A DNA stretch of 64,000 nucleotides from contig NZ_CP065589.1 in the NCBI RefSeq assembly GCF_021278965.1, positions 4,097,001-4,161,000 of the forward strand, in the 5' to 3' direction. The stretch comes from Chryseobacterium capnotolerans (GTDB taxonomy: Bacteria; Bacteroidota; Bacteroidia; Flavobacteriales; Weeksellaceae). Position 1 is the stretch's first letter. Each line of letters opens with the position of its first letter. The notes under the pieces were generated by a model. That model saw only the letters and a program-made list of their open reading frames with translations. It made no database searches and had not been told where the DNA came from. Below, in pieces: positions 10,201-19,481 of this stretch. A program made the translations under genes and the position numbers.

Positions 10201-13200
10201 AGATGCTTCATATTCATAATAGTTATCCGTAGCATCGTTTCCGAAACGAATAAAGAATTTAGTTGGTTTATCCATACCAATAATTCTTCCTAGTGGATCA
10301 TGAGCATGCACAAAAAGCTTTAGCTTTTTATATCTTCTCATATCTAAACTAGTATTTTTGAATACCCCTTGTGCTTTACCTGGTTTCAGTTCTTTAGCAT
10401 TCATATATAAAGAGGCCTCATTCTGTCTTTGTGCTCCAGCATTTCCGCTTAATACCTGTCTGTCAATTCCAGGAGGCAATACATAAGGAGGCTGGTTAAG
10501 AGCATTCTCTTCTATATTTACACTACCAACTTCAAGTTTTGTAATGTCAGTATCTACTGTTGATCCTTCACTTAGATCCGGGTCTATTGCAACATTTGAA
10601 TACGGAGCAAGATTCTTAGGATATTTTCTCCAATCTGATCTTACCAAATCCATTGTTCCAAATCGAAGAGTAGATGTATTTTCAAAACCTGTAAGCATTA
10701 ATCTTGCAAATCTTACATTATTAAGTACCGTTTCACTATGAGCTCCTTGAGTTTTATCAAAACTAGCAACCGGGATTCTGAACAAATACCATTTCACATC
10801 AGAAGACTGTCCGTTCTGGAAAACTCCTTTTACGGTTTTAATATCAACAATATTATTACTTCCTAGTGAAAGACTGGCCTGATCTAACTTTATTGGATAT
10901 TCATTATAGCTTTCAATCTGATCCAGGTTATAATCTCTGTTAATATCTTCAGCATCCGGAGTCTGGGAAGCTACGTTCAATGAATTGGCTTCTGAGTTTC
11001 CATCCGGATTTCTGAAATATTTGTAACGCTCAACCAATGAAGCAGCCTGACTTCCCGTAAATCTATCTGATAGATAGAATACAAAGTCATCCACTGCAGG
11101 GTCAACAATATTTGTTACAGGGTTTACAAAGGTATTCCCAAATCTCATTGCTTCCTGATCTGAACTTAATCCGTCATATCCCACATCCTGCGCTTTTCGT
11201 CCTTCTCCTTCCGTGGAGAATGCATATAGAATTGGAGGTTGCTTTGGCTGTACTCCCCAATTGGAAGTTGTTGTATTAGATGCTACTCCTGGTGCAGGAA
11301 GCCCATTTTCGTACAACATTTTTCCATCTTTAAGAATGTCTTCAGATACGTTACCTAAGTGTAATAATAGTTTTGGGTTATCTCCAAGCTTATTACCATC
11401 AGCATAAGGGTCCATCATCCAGAATTCAACATATTCAATGTTTGAGCTTACGAAGTTAGGAACACTGATTGGTCTCATAATTCCTCCCCATCTGCTCACT
11501 GCCGGTTCTGTTCCTGAATTGGTGTTATAAGGTCCTCTTTCTTTAGGGTAAAAAGAGATATCTAAAGTATTGGTATAGGTTTGATCTCCTGCTACAAAAT
11601 CTCTGTTGTTATAAATTTCAGAGAGCAACACTCTTCTGGATGCATGATTAGATACCGACTGTGGTGTAATACCTCCAGGAGCTTTACCTCCAACACCCCA
11701 GAATCTCGGGTCAATATTATACCATGACAATAATCCTCTTCCATATCCACTTGTGATATCATCACTTGCTGGCGGGATATTGAAAGGAGGTTCAGTATTT
11801 TTTTCTGGTCTTGATGCTAAGCTCCAAGCTGCAGGTTCTTTTAAAGAAATTTTAGAAGTTGTCTGTTCAAAGTCATCAATGTAAGACTGACTGTTGGTTG
11901 CCTTATTCAATCCAGGAAGAAGGTATGCTGCCTCCATCTTAAAGTTGATATTGGAAGGTGCTTCAGTCTTTATCAATGGAAGCTTATCTGTAAACCTTGT
12001 CAGGTAAGGAGCCTGATTATTATACATCATATTAATCCCCGCCATTGTATTGTTAACAGCTTCCTGCCCAAAGTTTACTTTTTGGGTAAGTGGAGATTCT
12101 GAGTAATTAATAACCGTTCCTCCTAAAATAAAGTGCTCATTGAATCTTCTTTCTAAATTCAATCCTAAGAATCTTTTTCTTTGAGTATTGAATGTAAGTT
12201 GGTTTTCTAATGAAATGTTGATTGCCTGTCCAGATTGTTTTACATTCTCATTGATGATCGTAACCGTACCTAGCATATAGTCTACGGTATAGTCTACCCC
12301 TTCAGAAAGCTGTACACCATTCGCCGAAACTTTTACAGATCCCTGAGGTACATTTACCGCTCCAAGGGAAATACCTTGTCCCTGAACACCTTTGTAACGG
12401 CCTTCCATGGTATAACGCTGAGGAACCGGAGTTTGCCCAGCGGTAGGTTTTATTTGGTCATACAGGTCATGGAAAACATATTGAGGATCATTAGTACCTA
12501 ATACCTGCTGCATATAGTCACCGAAAGGCTGCACTTTGGTAAAGATAATCCTACCGGTTTCCGGTCTGATGGTAACTCCAGGCACAAAATCGAAAATACC
12601 ATCTCCCCTAGTTCCATCTTTATTATTCTGGATATCACCATTCATATTCAGACGATCCCAGTTTAGTAATTTCAATAAGTTCAGATCTTTAACAGAGGTA
12701 TCTGGAAGGTAGTTTACTTTACCTCCTGTTTTCTGGTCTCTGTAGTATACGTTAAGGATAAACCCATCCGGAGAGACCTGCCCTGCATCTAAAGAATAAA
12801 CGTTCTTCATCATCAGTTTCCACATCGGAGAGGATACATCTACGCTGTTGTTTACTTTTAATACTTTAGTAATCAACACCGGGCTTTCTTCTGAAAACTC
12901 CCCTACTTTATATACTTTACTGCTTCCACTTACCGTATATGAATAGGATACTGCAAGAAGCTGCTGATCATTAAGCTTTTGGTTTAATGAAATATATCCT
13001 AATTGTGGCTGGAATGTAAATTCATTAGCATTCAGTTTTCTTGCTTTGCTATTAAAGATAAAGTGCTCACCGTTTACATAAGGCTGTGAGCTTCCAAATA
13101 CCTGTCCCTGGTAAACTCCATTATAATCTTTACCAGCTTCTCTTGTTCCAGCTTTTGCCGAAATATCATTATATAAATTATTCACTGAGTTATCCGGCAT

Positions 13201-14322
13201 TGCTCCTCCTATTCCATCTTCTCCAAGGTCTCTGATCCCGATAATCCCTTTCTGATAAGCTAAGTTACTGTTTCCCTGATCCAATACCCAGACCTCTAAT
13301 CTGGTGATATTAATCGTTGAATTGATCTGTGGATAGTTAGTTAAAGCATTATCATATTTATTTAAAAAGTAATGCCCTAAAAAGTAGTGCTGGTTCTCTT
13401 CATAGTCAGTGGCATTGACTTTAAAGTTATTCATTACTCCACCTCCTTGTACTACAATATTTCTGGCTTCACCCTGCTGTTGGGAAAGAACAACCGTTCC
13501 AAAGGTTTTTCCTAACTGGAATTCTGTTTTCACCCCGAACAATGATTGTGAACCACGGATCAAACTTGTGGAAAGCGGCATATTGACGTTACCGAATTCA
13601 ACTCTTTTAATGATTTTATCTTCACCGCCTTCATTAGGTTTATCCACATTTCCAAGCCCTTTCTGCTGAAGATCTTTCCAGCTTCCTTTTGCCTGCCACA
13701 CGAGGTTCATCCTGTTTTCAAAGGCAAAGCCACTTTGGGTATCATAATTGGCTTTCAACTGAAGATTTTCCCCTACTTTCCCTAATAATCCAAGCTGAAT
13801 TCTCTGGTCTATATCAAAAGTAAAGCTGGTCCTGTTCTGTGGAAGGATCAGCGGGTTATCTATTTTCTGGTAAAGTCCTGCAAAATCAATGGATGCATAT
13901 CCGGAAGGGATGATCTCAATTTTATTTCCCCCAAACAGGGTTTCAAATAATTTGTTGTTGATCATTACTGAAGGAATAAGTCCCTTCTTTCTGGCATCAC
14001 TTTTGTCTCTTCTAAAGAGGAGATTATATTTTTCCGATTTCTCCTTATAGTACGCCCTGGTCTGTATGGCGAGTACATATTCTTTATACTCTTCAGGAGA
14101 CATAGCAGTGGGAGGACCGGTAATGGTATTTCCAATTTTGGGATATACATAGTACATCCCAGTCTTTATATCGAAATAGGCCTCATACCTCGTGGGGTCT
14201 GCTATCTCGTATTGTTTTCGTATAATCGTTGTGTCTTTAGTCTGCTGTGCGAGAGCACTTACAGATATAAATAGGAACGATAGGAACAAAAATATTTTAA
14301 AATGCTTATTATTCGCCACCAA
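7222..14322 (-). CDS. sprA: Cell surface protein SprA, T9SS outer-membrane translocon
   Basis: A 2366-residue outer-membrane protein, the expected length for SprA. In Flavobacterium johnsoniae SprA forms a very large single-chain beta-barrel through which T9SS cargo crosses the outer membrane, and it is also needed for gliding where that occurs. A signal peptide is visible (HFKIFLFLSFLFISVSALAQ). The body has the alternating, aromatic-rich strands of a barrel, and the C-terminus ends in the short hydrophobic strand IRAGISATFTFGESGGGF. The start is TTG at 14320-14322 or GTG at 14317-14319; no in-frame ATG exists near by, and an in-frame stop (that of ruvA) lies directly before it. It follows ruvA by three bases, so the two are coupled. 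It should serve the T9SS cargo proteins encoded elsewhere in this window. Confidence 0.97.
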   Translation of the reverse strand: MVANNKHFKIFLFLSFLFISVSALAQQTKDTTIIRKQYEIADPTRYEAYFDIKTGMYYVYPKIGNTITGPPTAMSPEEYKEYVLAIQTRAYYKEKSEKYNLLFRRDKSDARKKGLIPSVMINNKLFETLFGGNKIEIIPSGYASIDFAGLYQKIDNPLILPQNRTSFTFDIDQRIQLGLLGKVGENLQLKANYDTQSGFAFENRMNLVWQAKGSWKDLQQKGLGNVDKPNEGGEDKIIKRVEFGNVNMPLSTSLIRGSQSLFGVKTEFQLGKTFGTVVLSQQQGEARNIVVQGGGVMNNFKVNATDYEENQHYFLGHYFLNKYDNALTNYPQINSTINITRLEVWVLDQGNSNLAYQKGIIGIRDLGEDGIGGAMPDNSVNNLYNDISAKAGTREAGKDYNGVYQGQVFGSSQPYVNGEHFIFNSKARKLNANEFTFQPQLGYISLNQKLNDQQLLAVSYSYTVSGSSKVYKVGEFSEESPVLITKVLKVNNSVDVSSPMWKLMMKNVYSLDAGQVSPDGFILNVYYRDQKTGGKVNYLPDTSVKDLNLLKLLNWDRLNMNGDIQNNKDGTRGDGIFDFVPGVTIRPETGRIIFTKVQPFGDYMQQVLGTNDPQYVFHDLYDQIKPTAGQTPVPQRYTMEGRYKGVQGQGISLGAVNVPQGSVKVSANGVQLSEGVDYTVDYMLGTVTIINENVKQSGQAINISLENQLTFNTQRKRFLGLNLERRFNEHFILGGTVINYSESPLTQKVNFGQEAVNNTMAGINMMYNNQAPYLTRFTDKLPLIKTEAPSNINFKMEAAYLLPGLNKATNSQSYIDDFEQTTSKISLKEPAAWSLASRPEKNTEPPFNIPPASDDITSGYGRGLLSWYNIDPRFWGVGGKAPGGITPQSVSNHASRRVLLSEIYNNRDFVAGDQTYTNTLDISFYPKERGPYNTNSGTEPAVSRWGGIMRPISVPNFVSSNIEYVEFWMMDPYADGNKLGDNPKLLLHLGNVSEDILKDGKMLYENGLPAPGVASNTTTSNWGVQPKQPPILYAFSTEGEGRKAQDVGYDGLSSDQEAMRFGNTFVNPVTNIVDPAVDDFVFYLSDRFTGSQAASLVERYKYFRNPDGNSEANSLNVASQTPDAEDINRDYNLDQIESYNEYPIKLDQASLSLGSNNIVDIKTVKGVFQNGQSSDVKWYLFRIPVASFDKTQGAHSETVLNNVRFARLMLTGFENTSTLRFGTMDLVRSDWRKYPKNLAPYSNVAIDPDLSEGSTVDTDITKLEVGSVNIEENALNQPPYVLPPGIDRQVLSGNAGAQRQNEASLYMNAKELKPGKAQGVFKNTSLDMRRYKKLKLFVHAHDPLGRIIGMDKPTKFFIRFGNDATDNYYEYEASLKLTSTSATAPMEIWPMENEVNLDIQNFVDAKIRRDKMYADKITQRFRDPAFEEGEYLKRIYIKGRPSLGNVTTIMIGIKNGIPRDETGVSIDRILWINEIRLSEIENDGGYAGNASLNFNLGDFATVNTNASYTSVGFGNIDSKPAERNQSTQSAFSINTAINVDKLLPEKTGVKIPLNYSYSQTIEDPKYNPLDTDVEFSKAPNREQLKKVARTYTQQRSIGVVNMRKERVNQNSKPKFYDIENVSVTAVYNDDYFRDIYTKKNYRQYLRGYIDYNYTFKPWVIKPFNKMISDTAKSTKYLRWVKEFNINPIPTRLSFRTEIDRNYNELEFRNIEAILGGNTAGDMNAIRNRNFYFGWQYGLGFNFTKSLKLEINSATRTLNDNLDVNTMDNKAIFGNVFRAGRPVLYNHRAQLNYKLPFQYLPYLDFIDAEVGYGFTYNWNARSTALLSSPEGSLGSIGQNTNVIQATATADIPKFFGQFNYFKNINAKLQKRKQEMDSLNNVYTKQWEKNRYRYKKYKFKNKLTVLQSAAFFLTSFKQLDVSYTENNGTVLPGLLSAPNWYGYGQTLGGPTIGFLLGSQADIRRTVMENGWVSDSRFMTDPYIRMSTRELRANLQVMPMNDFRIDLNVLHNFNSNFSHSGFNYVDGDGVPDPGFTFATDMITYSNSTVLLNSSFKDGAAVYQAIRDNAMKLSQQLGGPNAEIGNDGFAKHYSIANAYVLIPAFRAALEGKSVSPIGNPKKAGMPLPNWRITYSGLKNIPIISGQFTKFDILHGYTSTYTATGIQSNIDYHGNPGGNYQTVDDAGNIKLNDGDKINPYTFAQVGYVESFSPLLGIDVTMRNNMQFGLQYNKNRMMVLGLVNHTLTEDSNTEYVVRLGYIVRNFRLGTANIRGRGTKGKGSDLNIRGDISLRDSKTSIMNILLNDSQITGGQRLLNIKLSADYNVSENLNLRVFYEQMTSKYKISTAFPLSTIRAGISATFTFGESGGGF

Positions 14323-14325
14323 ATG

Positions 14326-14910
14326 TTAAATGTTTTTTAAAATTTGTTTTACCAGTTCTTCAACCGAGAGGTCAGGATTTTGTTTTAAGATTCTATCCGC
14401 CATCTTCTCACTTGTTCGCTTAGGAATTCCTAAAACTTCTAATGCAGATAACGCTTCTTCCTTGATTTTATTATTCACCATCGACGAAATATTCTCCGCT
14501 GGACCACTGAATTTCTGTACTTTATCTTTAAGATCTACTATAATCCTTTCTGCTGTTTTAGCTCCGATCCCTTTGGCTTTCTGAATCAGGGCACTGTTCC
14601 CTGAAAGTATTCCGGAAGCAATCTCATCAAGGCTTAATGTAGATAACAGAATAAGTGCAGAAACAGCTCCTACTCCATTAACGCTTATTAACAAATTGAA
14701 CATTTCTTTTTCCGAACGAGTGTTAAAGCCGAACAAAAGATGCGCATCTTCACGGATGATCTGCTGAATAAATAAAACAGTTTGTTGATTTAAAGTAAGT
14801 GTTTGTGAGGTCATTAAGCTGATCCCCACATAGTATCCAACGCCTTGTACATTGATTACTGTATAGGTAGGTGTAAGTTCTTGAACAGTACCTTGTAAAG
14901 AAAATATCAT
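14326..14910 (-). CDS. ruvA: Holliday junction branch migration protein RuvA
   Basis: A 194-residue protein, normal for RuvA. It binds Holliday junctions as a tetramer and guides the RuvB motor in recombination repair. The N-terminal OB fold (MIFSLQGTVQELTPTYTVIN), the two helix-hairpin-helix motifs (ISVNGVGAVSAL and AKGIGAKTAERII) and the small C-terminal domain that touches RuvB (EEALSALEVLGIPK) are all visible. ruvB and ruvC are not here. It is translated directly before sprA. Confidence 0.97.
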   Translation of the reverse strand: MIFSLQGTVQELTPTYTVINVQGVGYYVGISLMTSQTLTLNQQTVLFIQQIIREDAHLLFGFNTRSEKEMFNLLISVNGVGAVSALILLSTLSLDEIASGILSGNSALIQKAKGIGAKTAERIIVDLKDKVQKFSGPAENISSMVNNKIKEEALSALEVLGIPKRTSEKMADRILKQNPDLSVEELVKQILKNI

Positions 14911-14930
14911 TATTAATTTTTGAAACTCCC

Positions 14931-14938
14931 CAAATATA
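14931..14938 (-). promoter_or_regulatory. Possible -7 box for ruvA-sprA
   Basis: The minus strand reads TATATTTG, matching TAnnTTTG, about 20 bases before the ruvA ATG. A TTTG lies upstream at 14952-14955 but only 13 bases away, so the -33 element is poor. Confidence 0.4.
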
Positions 14939-14992
14939 AAAATTTAAGCTTCAAATACCGCAATAAAGGTAAAAATAAATTGTTTTTAACGG

Positions 14993-15796
14993 TTATGGAT
15001 ATTTAATCGCTTCTGATAATTCTATCGGATTATTGTTTTTTTTCAGGGAAGTTTGTACATTTTTTGTCATTTCCCTAAAATTGGGTTCTATCTCATTTCC
15101 CTTTTCATCCTTAAATTTTGCTTTTACATTTCCAGAGGTCATCTCACGAAACGGATCATTATAATAGTCCAGCATTACCTTTTTAAGATTATTCTTTGAA
15201 ACGTTTATTAGCTTAAAGCCCAAACTCTCAAAGCTCATTTTATGAAAGCCTTTTTTCAACCCTGAAAAGGAGAATTTATAGGAATGACGTTTATCTTCCA
15301 TCTCCACAATCAGGCCTGGTAATCCTTTGAAAATATAGGGACCTTCCTGCAAGGGAATATCCTGTGTAAACCAGGCTTCCCAAATTCTTCCTTTATAGCT
15401 TAATGTTGCTTTCTGGCAGTTATAACCATATTTTTTAGCGACCTCTTTCTCTATTTTCCAATCCAACGGTATAGGTTCTGTCAGTTTATATACATCGGCT
15501 GACATATAGTAATACTTTGAGATTTTATTCTGCTTATCTCTTACTGCATCGAATGCATAGTCTCCCACTGCAAAACCATAAAAGCCAATACTTCTCAGAG
15601 AATCTACCTGATATTGTTTCTCCGTGCAAAATCTGGATTCTCCATCCTGAACGAGGAGCACCATTTTTTTGGATATCGTTTCAGAACTTAATGAGTCTTG
15701 TTTATAAATAAGATTATAGTCTATTCTCATATTCTGGGAATAGAGATTTTGAACGAATGAGAAAAGTAGAATTGCGATAACCGTTTTCAATTGCAT
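14993..15796 (-). CDS. GLPGLI family secreted protein
   Basis: A 267-residue protein with signal peptide MQLKTVIAILLFSFVQNLYS. The name-giving motif is present in GPYIFKGLPGLIVEMEDK, after the usual WEAWFTQDIPLQ. These proteins are common in Bacteroidota, are exported to the periplasm or surface, and have no established function. The gene lies between maeB and ruvA, which I would expect to be neighbours, and has its own possible -7 box at 15867-15874. Confidence 0.9.
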   Translation of the reverse strand: MQLKTVIAILLFSFVQNLYSQNMRIDYNLIYKQDSLSSETISKKMVLLVQDGESRFCTEKQYQVDSLRSIGFYGFAVGDYAFDAVRDKQNKISKYYYMSADVYKLTEPIPLDWKIEKEVAKKYGYNCQKATLSYKGRIWEAWFTQDIPLQEGPYIFKGLPGLIVEMEDKRHSYKFSFSGLKKGFHKMSFESLGFKLINVSKNNLKKVMLDYYNDPFREMTSGNVKAKFKDEKGNEIEPNFREMTKNVQTSLKKNNNPIELSEAIKYP

Positions 15797-15866
15797 ATAT
15801 CAGATTATTAGTTTTGTTTTTTATCTCACCAATTTTAAGTAAGAGTATATCACCATATATTGACCT

Positions 15867-15874
15867 CAAAGGTA
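15867..15874 (-). promoter_or_regulatory. Possible -7 box for the GLPGLI gene
   Basis: The minus strand reads TACCTTTG, a match to TAnnTTTG, about 70 bases before the start codon. No clear -33 TTG is visible. Confidence 0.4.
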
Positions 15875-15922
15875 ATAAAAACATTATTATTAGTAGTATC
15901 GCTACTATAAGAATGAACGGGT

Positions 15923-15970
15923 ATACAAATACAAAAAGCATCTTTTACAAGATGCTTTTTGTATTTGTAT
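15923..15970 (-). terminator. Strong terminator after maeB
   Basis: A perfect 22-base-pair stem with a TTAC loop. Its inner part is AAAAAGCATCTT / AAGATGCTTTTT. It starts ten bases after the maeB stop. The symmetrical A and T runs let it act on both strands. Confidence 0.85.
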
Positions 15971-15980
15971 AGTAAATAAA

Positions 15981-18266
15981 TTACTTTTTCTCTCTTCTTT
16001 GCGCGTCAAGAACAGCAATAGTAGCAAGGTTTACGATCTCATCTACGCTTGAACGCATCTGAAGAACGTGTACCGGCTGCTTTAATCCCATCAGGATTGG
16101 TCCAATTACCTGTGCTACTTTCATTCCTCTTAGAATTTTATAAGAAAGATTTGCACTTTCAAGATTCGGGAAGATGAATGTGTTTGCTGGAGTTGTTCCT
16201 AATTTTGAGAAAGGATAATCGCTTAAATGATCTGCGTTCATTGCAAAATCCGGCTGAATTTCACCATCAACAATCATCTTAGGATATTTCTCATGAAGAA
16301 TACTTACTGCTTTTGCTACTTTTTTGGAAGTATCTGAAATAGCTGCAAAGTTTTCAAATCCAAGCATTGCAATTCTAGGCTCAATAGCAAATGATTTTAC
16401 TGTAAATTCAGCCATTTTAGCAATATTCACAAGATCTTCAGAGGTAGGGTTCTGGTTGATAGACGTATCTGCGAAGAAAATAGGTTTCTTTTCAGACAGA
16501 ATCATCATCATAGCCGCTACTTTATCTACGCCTTTATCTTTTTCAATTACTTCTAAAATAGGGCGCAATACAGAAGTATAGTTTTTAGAGAATCCTACGA
16601 TAAGACCATCTGTATCTCCATGCTTCAGCATTAAAGGACCGAAGTAATCTCTCTGACGAACATATCTCTTAGCTTTGTACTCGTTCATCCCTTTTCTCTG
16701 ACGAAGCTTCCAAAGGGTTTCTCTATATTTCTTTCTGTTTTCTTTCTGATCATCATCACTTGGATCAATGATTGGAATATCCAGGTTGATCCCGTAACGT
16801 TCCATTTGTTCCTTGATGTATTTTTTATCTCCTAAAAGACTTGGGTAAGCAATACCTTCTTCGTAAAGAATCTGAGCAGCCTTTAATACATTATATTCTT
16901 CAGCATTTCCAAGGGTAATTCTCTTCGGATTGGATTTTGCACGGCTCTGCATCATTCTTACCAATCTTTCATCTCTACCCATCCTGTCTAATAGCTGGTG
17001 CTCATACTCTTCAAAATCAGTAATCGATTTTCTTGCTACTCCACTTTCCATAGCAGCTTTAGCAACAGCACTTGATACTTTTGTAATCAATCGGTTGTCA
17101 AATGGCTTTGGAATAAAATACTCTCTTCCGAACTGCAGGTTCTGAACATTATAAGCCAGAATTACCGCTTCAGGCACAGCTTCTTTTGCCAAATCAGCAA
17201 TAGCATGCACTGCTGCAAGCTTCATTTCTTCGTTAATACCTGTAGCCTGAACGTCTAATGCACCACGGAAAATATAAGGGAATCCTAATACGTTGTTTAC
17301 CTGGTTAGGAAAATCGCTTCTTCCTGTTGCCATGATCACATCTTTACGGGTTGAAAGAGCTAGATCGTAAGCAATTTCCGGATCTGGGTTAGCCAAAGCA
17401 AATACGATAGGATTTTCGTTCATGCTTAACAACATTTCAGGAGTCATCACATTTCCTTTGGATAATCCAACGAAAACATCAGATCCTTTTACAGCATCTT
17501 CTAATGTTTCAATATCTGTTTGAGCAATGAAATCTAATTTTTCAGGAGTAAGATTTTCTCTTTTGTGATTGATAACTCCTTTACTGTCACACATCAGGAC
17601 ATTTTCTTTTTTAAGCCCTAATGAAATATAAAGTTTGGTACAAGCAATGGCAGCTGCTCCGGCTCCATTCACTACCATTTTTACTTTATCAATATCTTTA
17701 TTAGCAATCTGCAATGAATTGATTAATGCAGCTGCAGAAATAATTGCTGTTCCATGCTGGTCATCGTGCATCAAAGGAATATTCAATTCCTCTTTCAGTC
17801 TTTGTTCTATATAAAAAGCTTCAGGAGCTTTGATATCTTCCAGATTGATTCCTCCGAATGTAGGCGCAATTCCTTTTACGATTTCAATGAATTTATCCGG
17901 ATCTTTTTCATCAATTTCAATATCAAAAACGTTGATATCAGCAAAAATTTTGAACAAAAGTCCTTTCCCTTCCATTACCGGTTTTGATGCTTCGGCACCA
18001 ATATCACCTAATCCAAGTACAGCTGTACCATTCGAAATTACCGCTACAAGGTTTCCTTTTCCCGTATAATCATATACTGTTTCCGGCTTGTCGTGTATTT
18101 CCATACAAGGAACCGCTACTCCGGGAGAATAAGCCAATGATAAATCTCTTTGGGAAGAGTGTGGCTTGGATGGTATAACTTCGATTTTCCCTTTGGGTTC
18201 TGCTTTATGATAATCTAACGCGGCCTGACTAAAATTCTTTTCGTCGCGATTGTTGTTACTTGACAT
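15981..18266 (-). CDS. maeB: NADP-dependent malic enzyme
   Basis: A 761-residue two-domain malic enzyme that converts malate to pyruvate and CO2 with NADP reduction, feeding pyruvate and NADPH supply. The malic domain (about residues 1-430) shows LAYSPGVAVPC, the metal-site region HDDQHGTA and the nucleotide-binding VVNGAGAAAIA. The C-terminal part (about 440-761) is the phosphotransacetylase-like domain typical of the long MaeB class. Such domains usually regulate the enzyme, for example through acetyl-CoA, rather than act catalytically. It ends in a strong terminator, and the BadF-like kinase gene lies 15 bases upstream, so the two may be co-transcribed. Confidence 0.95.
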   Translation of the reverse strand: MSSNNNRDEKNFSQAALDYHKAEPKGKIEVIPSKPHSSQRDLSLAYSPGVAVPCMEIHDKPETVYDYTGKGNLVAVISNGTAVLGLGDIGAEASKPVMEGKGLLFKIFADINVFDIEIDEKDPDKFIEIVKGIAPTFGGINLEDIKAPEAFYIEQRLKEELNIPLMHDDQHGTAIISAAALINSLQIANKDIDKVKMVVNGAGAAAIACTKLYISLGLKKENVLMCDSKGVINHKRENLTPEKLDFIAQTDIETLEDAVKGSDVFVGLSKGNVMTPEMLLSMNENPIVFALANPDPEIAYDLALSTRKDVIMATGRSDFPNQVNNVLGFPYIFRGALDVQATGINEEMKLAAVHAIADLAKEAVPEAVILAYNVQNLQFGREYFIPKPFDNRLITKVSSAVAKAAMESGVARKSITDFEEYEHQLLDRMGRDERLVRMMQSRAKSNPKRITLGNAEEYNVLKAAQILYEEGIAYPSLLGDKKYIKEQMERYGINLDIPIIDPSDDDQKENRKKYRETLWKLRQRKGMNEYKAKRYVRQRDYFGPLMLKHGDTDGLIVGFSKNYTSVLRPILEVIEKDKGVDKVAAMMMILSEKKPIFFADTSINQNPTSEDLVNIAKMAEFTVKSFAIEPRIAMLGFENFAAISDTSKKVAKAVSILHEKYPKMIVDGEIQPDFAMNADHLSDYPFSKLGTTPANTFIFPNLESANLSYKILRGMKVAQVIGPILMGLKQPVHVLQMRSSVDEIVNLATIAVLDAQRREKK

Positions 18267-18281
18267 ACGTTTTATTTTTTG

Positions 18282-19133
18282 TTAGAGTATATATTTAATG
18301 TGGTAATCTACTAAGCTTTCAATTGGTTTCTGTACTACATGTCCCACATTTAAATTAAGTTCTTCGGCTACAGAGCGTAAAATATTTTCATAATAATAAG
18401 CAATGGAGCCAATAAAGTTGATTTCAGCATCATTGGCCTCCTGATAAGGTATTACCTGATATTCGAAGAAGCTTTTCATTTCTTCGAAAACCATGTTTAC
18501 AAAGTAAGGGTGATCCTTTCTTTCGACAACAAATTTATTGAAATCAGCCAAATAAGCATTTGGTCTTGGAGCGTGATACATATGTTTCAATGCATCTTCT
18601 ATGGTAAGTTTATAATCTGTCTCAAATTCGGCGTGAAGATCTGCAGGTAATTTTTTCATGAAATATCTGCGTACCAATTGTTTTCCGATTGCACTTCCGC
18701 TTCCCTCGTCTCCCATTAGGAACCCAAGAGATGGCAGTTCAATCTTCACATCTTTACCATCAAAATAACATGAATTTGATCCTGTGCCTAAGATGCACAC
18801 AATCGCAGGTTTTCCTTTATAGGCAGCATAAGCAGCGGCCATCAGGTCTTCTTTTACAATGACTTCAGCTTTGTCAAACACTTTTCTAAGTTCAGTCTCT
18901 ATAGTTTGGCGGTTTTTTTCCACTCCACATCCTGAGCCATAAAAAAAGACTTTGGTGATTGAATTTTTTACCGATATCAGGTTGCTGTTCTTCTGTATTT
19001 CAGGTGCGATAAGTTCTCTGTTGATAAAATTCGGATTGAAACCGATGGTTTCGGTTTTCAGAAAAACCTTTTTGAAGTCATCGAGTATTACCCAATCCGA
19101 TTTAGTAGAACCACTATCTACAATAGCAACCAT
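18282..19133 (-). CDS. BadF/BadG-family ATPase, N-acetylglucosamine kinase-like
   Basis: A 283-residue member of the ASKHA kinase superfamily. Visible signatures are the first phosphate-binding motif VDSGSTKSDWVI at the N-terminus, the second motif ILGTGSNSCYFDG near residue 118, and GFLMGDEGSGSAIGKQLVRR. These fit the BadF/BadG/BcrA/BcrD family, whose Bacteroidota members are often annotated as GlcNAc kinase-like. The substrate is not shown by the sequence. It lies just before maeB on the same strand. Confidence 0.85.
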   Translation of the reverse strand: MVAIVDSGSTKSDWVILDDFKKVFLKTETIGFNPNFINRELIAPEIQKNSNLISVKNSITKVFFYGSGCGVEKNRQTIETELRKVFDKAEVIVKEDLMAAAYAAYKGKPAIVCILGTGSNSCYFDGKDVKIELPSLGFLMGDEGSGSAIGKQLVRRYFMKKLPADLHAEFETDYKLTIEDALKHMYHAPRPNAYLADFNKFVVERKDHPYFVNMVFEEMKSFFEYQVIPYQEANDAEINFIGSIAYYYENILRSVAEELNLNVGHVVQKPIESLVDYHIKYIL

Positions 19134-19217
19134 ATTTTAGATTTTAATTTAAGGATGCTAAATTATGAATTTATCTTCAATTAGCATTTAAAACAATCTG
19201 GAAGCTGTCTAAAATCA

Positions 19218-19481
19218 TTAATGTTTAATCTTAGTCTTTTTTTCATTGAATTGTAGAAGCCAGTCTTCAATTTCATCTTCCAGATAAGATGCCTGCAGCA
19301 CCATAGCATTGATAAAATCATCAGGAACAGGTTCATCATTCGAGTTTTCAAGATTCCAAAGCTCATTAGACATATTTTCATATTCAGAATACACTCGTTT
19401 GAAGCGGGAGTTTTCTTTTTCCAGTGCTTCAATATTTTTCTGTTGAAGCTGGAATTTTCTGTATTTGTTTTGACTTTTCAT
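19218..19481 (-). CDS. Small hypothetical coiled-coil protein
   Basis: An 87-residue charged protein. Residues 1-45 (QLQQKNIEALEKENSRFKRV) look like a coiled coil; the rest is acidic and helical (DFINAMVLQASYLEDEIEDW). No signal peptide or membrane segment is seen. I do not recognise the family. It is the best reading frame here; an overlapping frame has no protein-like character. Confidence 0.55.
   Translation of the reverse strand: MKSQNKYRKFQLQQKNIEALEKENSRFKRVYSEYENMSNELWNLENSNDEPVPDDFINAMVLQASYLEDEIEDWLLQFNEKKTKIKH

Noticed and set aside
7382..13669. Several plus-strand open frames of 64-112 codons opposite sprA
   Set aside because: They are antisense shadows of a very long gene; sprA is complete and explains the whole region.
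15714..15941. Minus-strand frame of 75 codons overlapping the GLPGLI start
   Set aside because: It overlaps a supported gene and its signal peptide in another frame and runs into the maeB terminator hairpin.
19181..19432. Minus-strand frame of 83 codons overlapping the small coiled-coil protein
   Set aside because: Met/Leu/Lys-rich nonsense composition; the other frame has a regular coiled-coil pattern.
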